Positions 36,673 to 48,333 of a stretch of 64,000 nucleotides of DNA are shown piece by piece (within the stretch, counting starts at the first letter, position 1; the number at the start of each line of letters is the position of its first letter). The notes under the pieces were generated by a model. It did not search any database. It had not been told where the DNA came from and saw only the letters and a list, made by a program, of their open reading frames with translations. Source of the stretch: Ulva prolifera (lineage: Eukaryota > Chlorophyta > Ulvophyceae > Ulvales > Ulvaceae); assembly GCA_023078555.1 (NCBI GenBank), contig CM041200.1, positions 2,364,001 through 2,428,000 of the forward strand, given 5' to 3'. The translations under genes were made by a program, and so were the position numbers.

Positions 36673-37419
36673 TTAAAGGCCCGATCGTCCCCAAACTGTG
36701 GCAGCCAGGGACAAGGAGAAGGACGCAGCCAGAGCACCCCACGCAATCTGAACAACGTAAGGCTCACCCTGCACAATATCAGCTGAGGTCAATGTCACCT
36801 ACTGGAGCTCGAGTGCTCATGGTGTCTGGCAGGACGCACACGCCTCCGTAGGGCAAACATGGCTAGTGCTGTGTGCAAACTGCTTAATGAGATGCATAGA
36901 ATACAATGTTGATCGGCGAGATGACGTGCATGCTGGTGCAGGGCTACAGATCGTGCCCGGTCACCACAGCGCCTGCCGAGTGGCATGCAGTACTCCGTGC
37001 CTTGCGAAATAGCAGATAGACAAACGAGACGCGAGGAATTGTGAGCATATCGTATCGCTTAGGTTATTGTGATGTGGAGATCGAGCCAAGTGGACGTACC
37101 TCAGCTGTCATTGCGACCTCTTGGGCAGCTTGCGCTGCTGGTGCAAGCGCGGTAGCGATGGAAGCCGCAGTGCCAGCGATTGCGAGCTGCACAAACCAGG
37201 TCATAGGGTAAGCTGGCACTATACATCTTGTTGCCAGGAAAAAATCGAGAAGGCAGAGGCCTGCGTGCCCTCGCTGCCTCGGAACATGCACAGCCGTAGC
37301 ACCTACTGTCAGCGAGCCCGTACCTTCTGCTGCTTAGAGAAGATCTTGGGAACGGAAGCCTTTGATGTAGCCTTAGCTGCTACGGCTGGGCGAGCGGATG
37401 CGACGACAACGACGGCCAT
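36673..37419 (-). CDS. psbY: Photosystem II subunit PsbY precursor
   Basis: Three exons on the minus strand, 37419-37324, 37186-37100 and 36768-36673, all phase 0, give 92 residues. Exon 1 is the chloroplast transit peptide (MAVVVVASARPAVAAKATSK). Exon 2 is a thylakoid lumen or membrane targeting segment, hydrophobic and ending APAAQAAQEVAMTAE with an A-x-A site. Exon 3 is the mature single membrane span, beginning GEPYVVQIAW and ending ATVWGRSGL, the family's signature C-terminus. PsbY is a small, non-essential PSII core protein near cytochrome b559. Each functional segment sits on its own exon. Land plants often encode two PsbY units in one polyprotein; here there is a single unit. The gene is divergent from a PSII assembly factor. 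Confidence 0.93.
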
Positions 37420-37797
37420 TTTGATTTCTGTGCTGTCACTTGAATGAAGCTGAACGAAAACCTGACTGCACCGAAGAACAAGCAATGCTTTCAACTCAGC
37501 TTCGAACTATATCGCCGCTGTTTCCCCTCCCTGCCATTTTCCAAGAATCAACATACGGTTCCCGCACGTGCCAGCCCTGCATGCATGTCAGTGTCGCGAT
37601 TGCTCGGGCCATTGTGTGGGCTCGAATCACAGCACGGCTTCTGCGGACGCTGTTGAAACGGTGGACGAAACGTCGCGACCGTGTTGCAGCCATCGGCACT
37701 GCAAATTACTGAAAGGTAGCTGGACGAGACGGCTGCGGTACTCCACGCTCGTTTGCATCCGTCTTGTACCCTCCGCCTTGCCCTCATCGTATAAACC
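37420..37797. promoter_or_regulatory. Shared divergent promoter interval, psbY / MET1
   Basis: The 378 bases between the two start codons must hold both promoters and 5' UTRs. TATAAA at 37790-37795 lies two bases before the MET1 ATG, too close to act as a TATA box for that start. No other motif can be named with confidence. Confidence 0.5.
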
Positions 37798-39784
37798 ATG
37801 CAAACGCTCCAAGCTTCCAGGTACGATGCGCCGCGTCAACCCTTCCTGTATACCTCCACAAATTGGACCCGACTTATCTGTTGCTACAGGATTCTGTCGG
37901 GCTCTCGGCGAGCAGCTCCTCAAACTCGGCAGGTTTGCACCTACTTGTGGGTGACCACGCATCCGCGGTGGCCGGCTCATTGCACAGCCCAGCAGCGAGC
38001 CGTGGAGTCCATGTACACTATCTGTTACGCAGGCTGTACACGTGACAGTCTGATCTGTGATGTCATGGCTACGTGTCCGTAAACACAGGCCACGCGACGC
38101 AGCTTCAACACTTCTTGGGTGCAGGTCTCGGCAGCAGCCCAAGCCCCAGCTGTGGCGGAGACCTACGAGGTGTGCGGCTAGACGTGAATGCTTTTGCACC
38201 TTGCGCCACTTCAGATGATCTCCTAGGCATTGTCCTGTGTGCCACACCATCCGCTGGCTGGCTTGCCAACGCTTTGAGTAGTAACTACATAGGCGGGCCA
38301 GCGCTTAGTCGGGGGCTTAAGTGTCCCGACACATTCAGGTGTCCCTACCCAAGCCTATTGGCGTGCGGTTTGGCCGTGGCAATGATGGTGGGTGCTATGT
38401 GTCGGCCACAGATGAGAACGCAGGATACACTGATGAGCGCATCCAGGTATGTAAGCGAAGCTAGCATGAGCTGCGCCCATGTTGAACGCTGACACCCTGG
38501 AGTGTCAGCCACTGTGTTTGTGCTTCCTGTGTCTGCACCAATACGTCCACCCAAGGTCAATGTGATGTGTACCGGTCCCCGATTTGTGACCTGAGCTGCG
38601 AGATGAGCAAACTGTAGATATCTCTCACGATGCTTTGGTCTTACGATCCAATTACTGTTTTGGACATGCTCCTGTGAACAGGGTGCATCCGTTCGCCCAC
38701 TCAAGCCAACAGCAATTTGTGTTTCTGCAGCCTGGTGACAAGGTTGTTGCATGCTCTGCCTCTTTCGGTGACGATATCTGGCCTGCTGAAGGCTTCGGTC
38801 AGGTCATGTATGCCCTGAAGACCCGCAATGGTGACGTATACCTCAAGCTCGAGGCCAGGTGTGTCTCCAGTCTGTACACTCAGTCGTGTGACGCAACAAT
38901 GCTGCATTCTTGCTTACCTTTTGACATGCTGTATGATCCCTCACACGATATCAAACTTCACACGGTCAGTCGTTGCAACATGCGGGGCTGATAGTGTCAG
39001 GATTAGATGTGTACATTTGCTGGAGCTGGTTCAATGAAGTTGATGATGACTGCGGGTGACGAGTCCATGCGTTGTTGAGCTGATTTACTTGACTTATCAG
39101 CTCTCGAAACACCGCTATTGTATGATCTTGCTAGGGAGGGTGATCTGTCCTGCTTCGAGGCTCGGGAGATGACCGAAGCGGAGAAGCAGTGGCAAGCCGA
39201 GCGTGCTGGAGGTAACTACGGCGCTGGAACGAAGGAGATCCAGGAGCGTAACTACGTTGCCATGAAGGAAATGGAGCGCAAGCGCAAGGAGATGTTTGAA
39301 GATGCACTTGTAGACTTCCGCGAGGGCAGCATCGACAAGGCTTTGGTGCAGTTTGAAGAGGTCAAGGGCCTTGAGCCCGAGAAATACATCGGCGACAGCT
39401 TTGAGCGCGTTTCTCGCATCTACATCGTGACTCTGTACAATATTGCATGCTGCTACGCAGCTCTCAAAGCGACGGACGCTGGCTTGGAGGCGTTGGAAGA
39501 GTGCATGCGCTGCGGATTTGACGAGTTCGGCAAGGTGCGGACACCAGCAGCAGTAGATCGCTGTTGCTGAGCGACTGCCTACGATACGCCCATCACCGTA
39601 TCATCGCATTCCTATTTTTGGGCCGATTCAGTGTGATGCATTGCAGATCAGGAAAGACCCCAACCTCGCCTACCTGCGGGAGGATGAGCGCTTCACAACG
39701 ATGATGAACAAGTTTGACGAGCCCATTCTGAACGAGAACGCCATCAAGGCGATCAAGAGCCTGTTCAGCTTCGGCAAGAACTAA
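37798..39784 (+). CDS. MET1: MET1/ZKT homologue: PDZ plus TPR protein for PSII assembly
   Basis: Seven exons join in frame: 37798-37820, 37890-37932, 38125-38169, 38339-38446, 38731-38858, 39135-39534 and 39647-39784; about 294 residues. The first two exons and part of the third are a transit peptide (MQTLQASRILSGSRRAAP). A PDZ-like domain follows, with SLPKPIGVRFGRGNDGG, QPGDKVVACSASFGDDIW and GQVMYALKTRNGDVYLKL, closely recalling Arabidopsis MET1/ZKT (At1g55480). A charged helix (KEMERKRKEMFEDAL) and TPR-like repeats complete it, ending LFSFGKN. Arabidopsis MET1 is a stromal-side thylakoid protein that assists PSII supercomplex assembly. The 23-base first exon is unusually short, but it is the only start that connects. 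TAG is used as acceptor for exon 6. Confidence 0.87.
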
Positions 39785-40195
39785 TGTAGTGTGGAGACAA
39801 CGCAGATCCTTGTCAAGCAACCAGTTTCTGGCGACGGACGCCACGTGCAATAGAGAGTTTGTATGCAGTTAAGCGAGGTTAGGGTTCGGGTGTAAACCAA
39901 ACGGGCAATGATGTGTGCATGACCATGTGTGAGAAAATGTCGGACGCACTCCAGTCACGTGACCAAACGATCGCAGTAGCTGGTTCATGTGTTCGCATGC
40001 ACGTGATCTTCTCCGACATCTTCACGAGTGTCTGTAGCGGGGGAAGCATTTTGAAATGTTTTACACCACTCATGCACACAACAGAGGCTGCAGCTCAAAT
40101 GCGCCCCGGCTCCCACCTGGTCAACACGTTCAGTCACCTCAGGACCGATGTGTGGCCAAGGTTCATCTTTCACGGCTCCCGCCGAGTGCCTTCCG

Positions 40196-43100
40196 TCACT
40201 CATCCTCTGACGTTGTGGCTTGCATTCTTTGCACGTAAAATAGCATGTATGCCTCGGCAGATACGATTGATTCCGCCTGAGCCTGCACAACCACGCACTC
40301 TCCTCATCATTGGCATCATGGCAATCGGCGTTGGCCGGAAGCGGCTGCCTCCAGGTGTTGGATTGCATGCGCACGGCTTCGCTGCGGCGTGGGCATGGGA
40401 GACGCACGTCGCTGACTTTATCGTCTGCGAGCAGCAGCCATTTTTGCTCGTCCTCGTGCTCTGGGTCCGCCACCTTGACGTACGCCGTGTAGTGCCCAGA
40501 GTCCAGGGACCCTGTGTGGTTTGACACTGCGTACAGGTCATACAGGCCGGGGGGCTCGCGGTCGCTGCGGCTGGCGCCCTTGACGGCGGTGCTGAACGGC
40601 GCGAGGTTGAGGCCGTGCAGCGGGAAGGTCACATTCGAGGAGAGCTTGTAGTGGGTGCGGTTGAAGCCCTTGAAGCGCTTGATGTGCAGCACGAGGCAGT
40701 GCGGGAAGCGGTGGATGCGCAGCGCCTTGGTGGCGGAGTGGCGGGCCTTGCACGTCGGGCAAAAGTACGCCTCGTTGCCCTCCAGCTTTTCCTCTTCCGT
40801 GTACGCCCGGAAGCAGTCCTCCAGCTTGTCGATCGTCTTGCCGCGGAAGAATGTCATCTTGCCTGCGGCAGCCACGCCGCGTCAGCAGCCGTGCGGTGCA
40901 ACAGCACCACCCGGCACGGGCGCCGAGGCGCTGCAAAGCTAAGAGTGCACCAAAACAATCGATACCGGCCGGGCTGCTCGGGGCAGTGGCGCGCAGGTGT
41001 GCACACTCGCTAATCGTTGTACCGCCGCCACAACTCAGCAGGCCCCTCAGCACCCAATGCACGAGCCTGCATGGCAGGAGGCCTGGGGGCGCACCCTCTT
41101 TGAAGAGCGAGAGCGAGAGGTCCATGAAGGGCTCATAGGTGAAAAAGGTGGAGGAGCACTTGTTGCACGTCACCCGCGACTCGAGCTGACCCTGGAAGAG
41201 GTCTGACAGCGGCGACGCTTCGCGCGCGTGCAGCAGCTGCCACAGCCGCTCCGCCTTGGCGCCCGGCGCCTCGTCCGGCACGTCCTCCAGCTCCACGTAC
41301 GGCGGCTTCGCGGTGACACGATCGTGCACCTCGTGCAGCGCGCTCATCACGAAGCGCAGCAGCTCGTGAGAGTCGTGCTGTCCGCCGTCGCTGAATTGTG
41401 CCCACTGCAGAAATCCAACACCGTCAGCATTACACATCATGTTCCAGCAGCTGAGAGCCAGCGGCTCGTCTAGAGCAGTCACCCATGCAGCCACGCAGGG
41501 GGGGGGGAAGGGGGGGGGGGGGGGCACCATGTCGTTGTTGGCCATGTCACGGTACAACTGCCGGGGGGCGACAGGGTCGCTGCCGGAGCCGACGGCCAGC
41601 TGCACCATCACCTGTACAAGGTCCCGCGCAATGTCCTCCTTGCTCGCCTCCGCCACCACTGCCACCTCTGCCGCGGCAGCCTCCTGCTGCTGCTCGGCGC
41701 CCTCCTCTGCGTGGTGCAGCAGGCCCCCCTCCGCCGGCTCCGGCGCAGCTTCTGCAGCTGCTCCGTCGGCTGTCGGCGCAGCAGCCGGCGCGCCTGTGCT
41801 GTCTTCCCCTCCACTGGTGGCAGGACACGCAGGCGCGCCGCTGCTGCCGGGGTCGGCATGACAGGCCGCATCCTCCGCTTCTGCAGGCGCCGCCGTACAG
41901 CCGCCATCGCCTTCGCTGTCGGGCTGTTTCGGACCCGCCTCGAGGTCCAAACACTCCAGTTCACCAGCCGCAGCAGCGACTGTGCTGTCTACAGTGTGCG
42001 TCTCCGCCGGTTGCGGTGCCTCGGCAGCGCCGACGGCGGCCGCATCCTCCGTCGGCGCATTTGCTGTCACCGCCGCCCCATCTGGCGTGGTGACCTCAGC
42101 CGTGGCCGCGGCCGCCGCTTGTAGTTCGGGCGCAGGGCCGGCGTCTGCGGCCCCCGCCGCGCCTACAGCGTCAGCGTCTGTGGCCGCCTGCTCCTCCGCT
42201 GGAGCGTCAGCCTCGGGAGACCCGGGGGCGGCGGCGTCCCCCGGCAGGTGCATGGCAGGTGGCCCCGCGAAAAGGGGCTCGATCAGGTCAGAGGGCAGCT
42301 GTGCCGGGTCCGCGAGGAGCTCGGGGGCCAGCATCTCCAGCAGGCCCGGCGTGGCCCGCAGGCACTGCAGTGTGGAGTTGATGAAGCAGGTGTTGCACAG
42401 GTTGCGCATGCCGATTGCACCCTCCGTCAGGCCCTGCACACGCGCCCCCTCGTGACCGCTGCACCGCGCACCTCAGTGCCCTCCGCATGGCACACAGCTG
42501 GGGCTGAGCCCCGCTGTCGCTTGGATGGCGTGTGGCCGCTGCAATGGCCCTGTGTCCAGCAGTGCACACGGGTGGTGTGCCGTGTGGTCACGCAGGGTGG
42601 CTGGATGGCAGGAGGGTGGCATGCCAGGGACCGTGCCCAGGGGCACACCTCGATCAACAGAGGGCCGTCATTGTCCGTGCTACCACCTTCATCGTCCGCT
42701 ACTTGAGGCATGCCGAAGCACGACAGACTCGACTTGTGCCCTGTGCTGGCTGCGTCTGCCCTCTTCGACGGCACCTCTCCCCGCCGACTCCGCAGCTTGC
42801 CAGTCCCCCCGGCCTCCTGGCTGCCGTCCCCTGGCCCGTCTGGCACGGCCTGCACACAGACCCCACCCAAGTCTTGCTGAAAGTGTATCGAACCGGTCCT
42901 GACGCGGTGCATTCACAGAGGCTGATGGCATTGCATACCAACAGCAGCCAGACCCAGCATGGCCACACACATGCAAGGGAACCCAAACAGCGGCCGGCCC
43001 GAGCGTTCCTCAGGCAGCAGGTTGGGCGTCACACCAGAGTGCACTGTCCACCACAGCATGCATACCTTTGCAGAGAGGCCGAATATCTCGAGCCAGCTAT

Positions 43101-44177
43101 TGCCCCGGAGGTGCCGGGAGGGCTTGCGCGGGGGGTCCTCCTCCTTCGCGCTGGCGCTCTGCCGGCTGCTCGGCCGCGAGGAGTCCTGGCCAGTGCCGTC
43201 CTGGAAGGCGCGGGCGTCTGGCGTGCTGCTGCCAGCGGAGCGGGCCGTGGACGCGGCATCCGTCGAGTCCAGGAGCCGCTCCGGCAGCGGCAGCGCCTTG
43301 GAGTCGCCGCCCGCCTCCGCGTCCGGGGCGGCCTCGGCGATGGTGGTGGGGCTGAGGCCCTCCATGCGGCTCTCTGGCTGCCGCAGCTCGCCCATCTTCG
43401 AGCTCCTCCACCGGAAGATTTTCCTCTTGACCTGCTTGGCGGTACAGCCTGTCGGACAAAGCAGTACGCATGTGGCGCCTGCGGCCGTGGCCATGCGCAT
43501 GTTCACCAACTACCATTCACGCAGCAGATATCTTGAGCGTGGATGACACTGGCTTGCTGAACTTATGGGTTGGGAGCAGGGCACATGGTGGCTGTGGGGT
43601 GTGATACAAGCCATGTATGGCGCATCATTGAGCTGCAGGTTCACCCAGCCGGCCTGTGCAGCCATGAAGGGAGGCAGCGCAGCACCTTGGCGTCGCATGG
43701 AGAGGTGGCACCGGTAAGGCCGGCCGCCTCCTCCTCCGCAGAGTCCAGGAGCTCCTCTATGACTCTACTGTCAGCACCCGAGATTGGATCAGCAGCGTCC
43801 CGTGTTTTGGAGGACCAGAACCATGACCTCAAGCGAGAGGACCGGCCATCACTGGGAACGGCTCCATTGACAGTGTCGGCTGCTCGCCGGCTATCAATGC
43901 CACTGGAACTGCCGTGCTCGGGATCAGGTGTGTGCAAGTCATCTTTGTGGCCGGCCAGGCTCATCCAACTGCGTGTACGGCGATGCGTGGTGGCTCTAGG
44001 TGGCTCAGCCTTGGCGGATGCAGGCTCGCTGTCTGCTACGATTCTGCTGACTGAAGTCAGGTCGTTCTGAACAGGCTGCATCTGAGATGGTGGACTGCTG
44101 GATGACAGAACGTGGGCCAGTTTACTTGATGCAGACCTTCGGCTGCCCTGATTCTGCCGGCCACGTGACAGAGGCAT
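40196..44177 (-). CDS. Ubiquitin-specific protease (USP/UBP) with a long insert in the catalytic domain
   Basis: Seven exons on the minus strand: 44177-43686, 43431-43066, 42849-42649, 42433-41528, 41404-41095, 40862-40408 and 40276-40196. The N-terminal 350 residues are Ser/Arg/Asp-rich with no domain. The Cys box is GMRNLCNTCFINSTLQCL. Next come WAQFSDGGQHDSHELLRF, a zinc-binding pair of CxxC motifs (CNKC, CPTC), HCLVLHIKRF, the His box SLDSGHYTAYVK, ADDKVSD and the terminal AEAYMLFYVQR. All USP landmarks are present in order, so it should cleave ubiquitin. Odd points: the near-invariant Gly of NLGNTCF is Cys, and about 220 Ala/Glu/Pro-rich residues (plus coordinates about 41,620-42,270) separate the Cys box from the QQDAHEF-type motif. 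The intron after exon 4 begins with a long C run. Confidence 0.9.
41498..41524. repeat. Poly-C (minus strand) just inside the USP intron
   Basis: Ten G, AA, then fifteen G on the plus strand. On the transcribed strand the intron starts GTG followed directly by the C run. Confidence 0.9.
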
Positions 44178-45556
44178 ACCTACATTGCACAATTAACATC
44201 AGAGAAGATGCAGGCTGTTGTGATATGTGCCACAGCATGCAGACAGGCTGCTGTAGTCGCTAGGTGACTGGCAGGACGTGGGACGTAGATGGTGTTGCTG
44301 ATGCGCGCGCAGATGGGCGACCGCTGCATCGGCGATTGAAAACAGATACATTATTACTACAAACAGCAAGTCGCGCTGGCCTGATCATGCGTTTGCGGTG
44401 CAATGGCGCGCACAGCGAACGACTTGAGATGCCTCGTCTTTCCATTCATCTGACTCGCCAGCAGCTGCACGCTGTTCCAGCATTGAAGCTATTCAGCGCA
44501 ATGTGCTGAGATGTCTGGTGCGCTCCTGCATATCATGCGTTGTGTTTGCTGCACAATTTATTACGAAACGACTGCGTTTATGCTCGCGATGTGCTAAGTC
44601 ACAGTGCCCCGCAAGCGAAAGGAAGGCCAACAAAATTACGTGCATGGTCGCTATAGCAGTAGCTGACATCATGCGATTAGATGAGTCTACAGCGTGTCAA
44701 GGGAATGTACCGTGAAGCAACGCTGTAAATCCAGGTTGACGCCATATACGTGAACCCAACCAAAAACGCACGCTGACACGAGCAGTTGCCTGCAGCCAAT
44801 CAAGCTACTGCAAAGGTATATTGACGTCGTATGTAACGCACCAATCGTCTCCGGGCGAAACACGACTGTCGTTGCAGACGGTCATTGGAGCATCCTGCTC
44901 ATTTAACTGCGGGATGCGAGCGGACACGCGACTCCACCATCCTAGGGACCGGGTGCGTTGAAGTAGCGGTCTTTAGTCCGGCAATTATCAGACGCTGCTC
45001 GTTTTTTATATCAGAAACTGCGGCCACGATTTCGCTGCAATGGCATATGTTGGGAGATCGATAGGGAGTAGAGGTGATGAAAATATTCTTCTATTGCAGT
45101 ATGCAATTTTTGCATGCCCTGTTACATGTGGGGTCGCTTGTGGGTGAGATGCCCCTCAGATGCGCGCTTGGTTGACAATGCATGCTCAGCGGGTCTACTC
45201 TTGGCCGGGGGCCTGAGCCACGCGTCCGCGGACGAACATCAATGCAGTGACTGGCACAATGCGTGCCACTTGCTTCCGTCAATTGAAGTCGCCAGATGTG
45301 CACAGGGCGCCCGATGCAGCTGCTTCGCAGAGGCAGTGAAAGCGTTGTTTCCCTCCGCGTCCACAACGGTCAATCGATCGTGAGACACTCCGCGCTACGA
45401 CGCACTGGGAACCAGATCACTAGACCCCCAACGTCCGAGGAAGCGCGGAATATGCATGAGCATTGTATGTCGACAATTCAGCCCAGTCTGTCCACCTGAA
45501 ATCGTAGGCGACTTTGCTGACACCTACCCATCCGGCGTGCACGGTGTCAAGCTGAT
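44178..45556. other. Intergenic, no gene supported
   Basis: 5' flank of the USP gene and 3' flank of the MTHFR-like gene. A stretch near 44,800-45,100 is relatively AT-rich. No ORF shows family signal. Confidence 0.4.
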
Positions 45557-47268
45557 TCATTCGCGGCCGCGTTTCATGTGACCCTTGCTCTTGTCACCGG
45601 GACGATTTAGCACCGGAGGTGTCTGGCTTCCGGGACCCTGCTCATGGCTGTCTATCAATCTTGCGCCTGTGCCATCTGGTGTGGGTAAACCGCTGCACTG
45701 TTTGAGCGCACCCTTAGGTGCATGCGCAGCCTGTTCCAGCATCCCCTCCACCCTCCGAAGTTCTTCAACAGAAGTAATTTGGCTCTCCACAAGAGGTATA
45801 ACGCCAGCGTCATAGTACTTCTGTAGGATGCAATGGGTGATCTGCTCGGCCCCCTCCACAGAGTCGAGGTAGTGGTCACTCAGGTACACGCCATTCCATG
45901 GCCGGAAACGCATCTGTGCCAGCAGCTGCTTCGTCGGCACAAAGATTGAGCCTGCACCACATGTACCTCCTCGTTGCCTACACATGTGAAGGCAGCGATT
46001 GGCGCTGTGCAACGGCCCAACCAACGGCCTGCTGTCTGGCAATTTCCCAACCACCGGCAGCACAGGGACCAACCCGCCCGGTGTCATGAGCAGTTGACAT
46101 CTCATCCTCACAGAAAGCTGGAAACAGCAGTAAAGCAGCTCGTGGCTTCAGCAGTCACTTTGATGCTTTTACTCCGGTGCTGTCTGCACAGTTGCTCTTC
46201 GCATGCAGTTGTGAGCATAAATGGCCATATTTCCTCAGGTACAACAACAAGCATGCAAACTGTGTCGCTAAACTTTGCACATGTGCGAGCTGCCCCTGGG
46301 GACTGGCATATTGTCCGGGCAGTGACTTCCTGGCAGATGTACGAGTGCTGTGGGCATGTTGCACAGCGCATACCGCCATGGACATTGGCCGACCAGGGCT
46401 TTGTCCATGGCCTTCGTGGAAAGAAGTAGGTTTGAAAGATTGGTGAAGATGACATCAGAAGGATTATGCTTGCGTGCATCGTACAAACAGCCACATATCT
46501 TAGCACATCATCCTCCATGTGACCGCGCTTGTTGCAGTCATGGTGCGGCATTGATTGCAGAGGCAGATTTACCGTATATTTGTGGCCGCCGGAGAGCACA
46601 GTGCTCTGTGAAAGCTGCATCAATGAATTCCAGTGCTGCAGCAAGCCTCTCCTGGTCGGTTCCCATCTGCAGCCACACGCCTTGAACCAGGCCGGTGCGC
46701 AGCTTGTCGCCCAACCGCGCCGCCTCTACTTCCTGCTCAGTGTCCTGCAGTGTGGCAGAACATGAGATGCGTTGCATGATGTAGCGACCCTTGAATCGAT
46801 GCTGTGGCTGGCAGCAAGATCTTTGCCCGTGAAACAACACAGCACCTGCGGAATGTAGGGATTGTAGGCCACATGCCACTCCACTTTCCTCCTGGTGGCA
46901 GCAGTGTCATGTTCCTTTGCGATCTGTTTGAGTGCAGACACGGTGTTGTACTGCCGTTTGGAACCACCTCCACTCACCAGCAGAATTGGCCATTTATTGC
47001 CAGAGGACCGGACTGGCAGACTGTCACAAAACGCTTGGAGATTGGCATGTGCCTTTCCAGCTCCTCTTTGATAGTTCTGCTTGATGCTCCAATGAACGCA
47101 AACTTCTGGGTTGGATCCAGCGTCCGTGACAGTCTTGGCCCAGCCCACAAGGTCATCGCTAGTATGCTGCATGCGTGATGCGAGGCTGTAAGCAGGGGGC
47201 TCTTCCGAGAGCGTGGACCTCCGGTGCTGCCTTACACAGTGGACGCAATCTCTCGAAGGCTTCAGCAA
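45557..47268 (-). CDS. MTHFR-like TIM-barrel protein, tentative; exon chain partial
   Basis: At least four coding blocks on the minus strand. Block 1 (within 47268-46855) reads CVHWSIKQNYQRGAG, ILLVSGGGSKRQY and EWHVAYNPYIPQ. Block 2 (about 46,810-46,555) has HRFKGRYIMQRI and KLRTGLVQGVWLQMGTDQER. Block 3 (about 46,470-46,392) reads FFPRRPWTKPWSANVHG and joins phase 1 to block 4 (about 45,957-45,557), GSIFVPTKQLLAQMRFRPWN and QITSVEELRRVEGML, ending with a basic tail. The HSIK/HWSIK, ARLRxKLxTG and WLQ elements recall methylenetetrahydrofolate reductase-like barrels, but the usual MTHFR FAD motifs could not be confirmed, so the function is unproven. Splice sites between blocks 1, 2 and 3 are unresolved. 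Confidence 0.45.
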
Positions 47269-48333
47269 CGCACTAAGACAGCACCTTGTTTGTTATGTTG
47301 ACCCGCGTGATGTGCTGCTGCGACAGGAATTTCGTCACTCCCGCCAGCTGCGCGCTGTTCTTGAAGAACAGCTCAAGTCGCCAATGTTTAAAGCCTTGTA
47401 TATCTCGATGAGTCTGTGGAGGAGAGCGCATCGACTCGCGTCGAGGGTCTGTACATGCGTCAACGAAAGGCCGCCAAATACGGAATGGGGCTTACGGAAG
47501 TGACACGAGTTGTTGCCATCGATCGTATGCAATATAAATTAGCTGGCTGGTGTGCTGCAATTCCAATTCCTGGCCCACGTGGACGTGGCCAGCCGATCAG
47601 GCGTGATGCAGCGTCCGCGAATGTAGACGCAGGCAACGTGCATCTGGTAGCTTGAAACCGCATGCTTTGCCGGATTTGATTGCTTTGCCGGAACCCTTCC
47701 GTACGACTCCAACATCATCGAATCGAGGGTGTGGGTGGCGTGGCCAATCGATGCTCCCCGCTGATGGCTGATTGACACAAGCGTGAGCCGACAGTGCTGA
47801 TGCATACATGGGTTCGCAGTCTCTGCAGGAAGACAGAGCTCTGCGTCACATGCCACGTGTACAGGCAACATGTGCGTTCACAAAACCCTCCAAGCAGCTT
47901 TGCTGTGGCAAAATACGCGACGTTCAGAACTCGCCAGAAAATCTGGATGCCAGTTCCAAACGAGCGGGTACTGATGTCACAAATCTAGAAAATGTTATCG
48001 ATCGTAACTGAAATTTGTCTTCTTCCTTCCCCAGCCATCAATTGGATGCGTGGCTAGGTTGTACGCCACTGTCGCCACAGCCTCCTCTGAACAGCCTTCT
48101 ACAACCTTCTGAGCACTAGGAGCGGCGTCGCATATAAAGACTGTCGCTGCCACCACTTGGTCATTGCGGCATACAGATAAACACATCAGATATTGTGTGA
48201 CAACAAACCAGCACACCAATATTTGTATTGTTCAAGCTGAAAACGGACTGCTTCACCAGAAACGTCGCTCATCTTCCGCAGAGCCGTTGTCGCCGGGGAC
48301 AAACGTCGCTGAGGGGATAGAGGAAACGTAGAG
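47269..48333. other. Divergent intergenic region
   Basis: Lies between the 5' ends of the MTHFR-like gene (minus) and the TBP gene (plus). No gene recognised. Confidence 0.4.

Noticed and set aside
37790-37795. TATA box for MET1
   Set aside because: TATAAA lies two bases before the start codon that the splice chain requires; a TATA box would be expected farther upstream.
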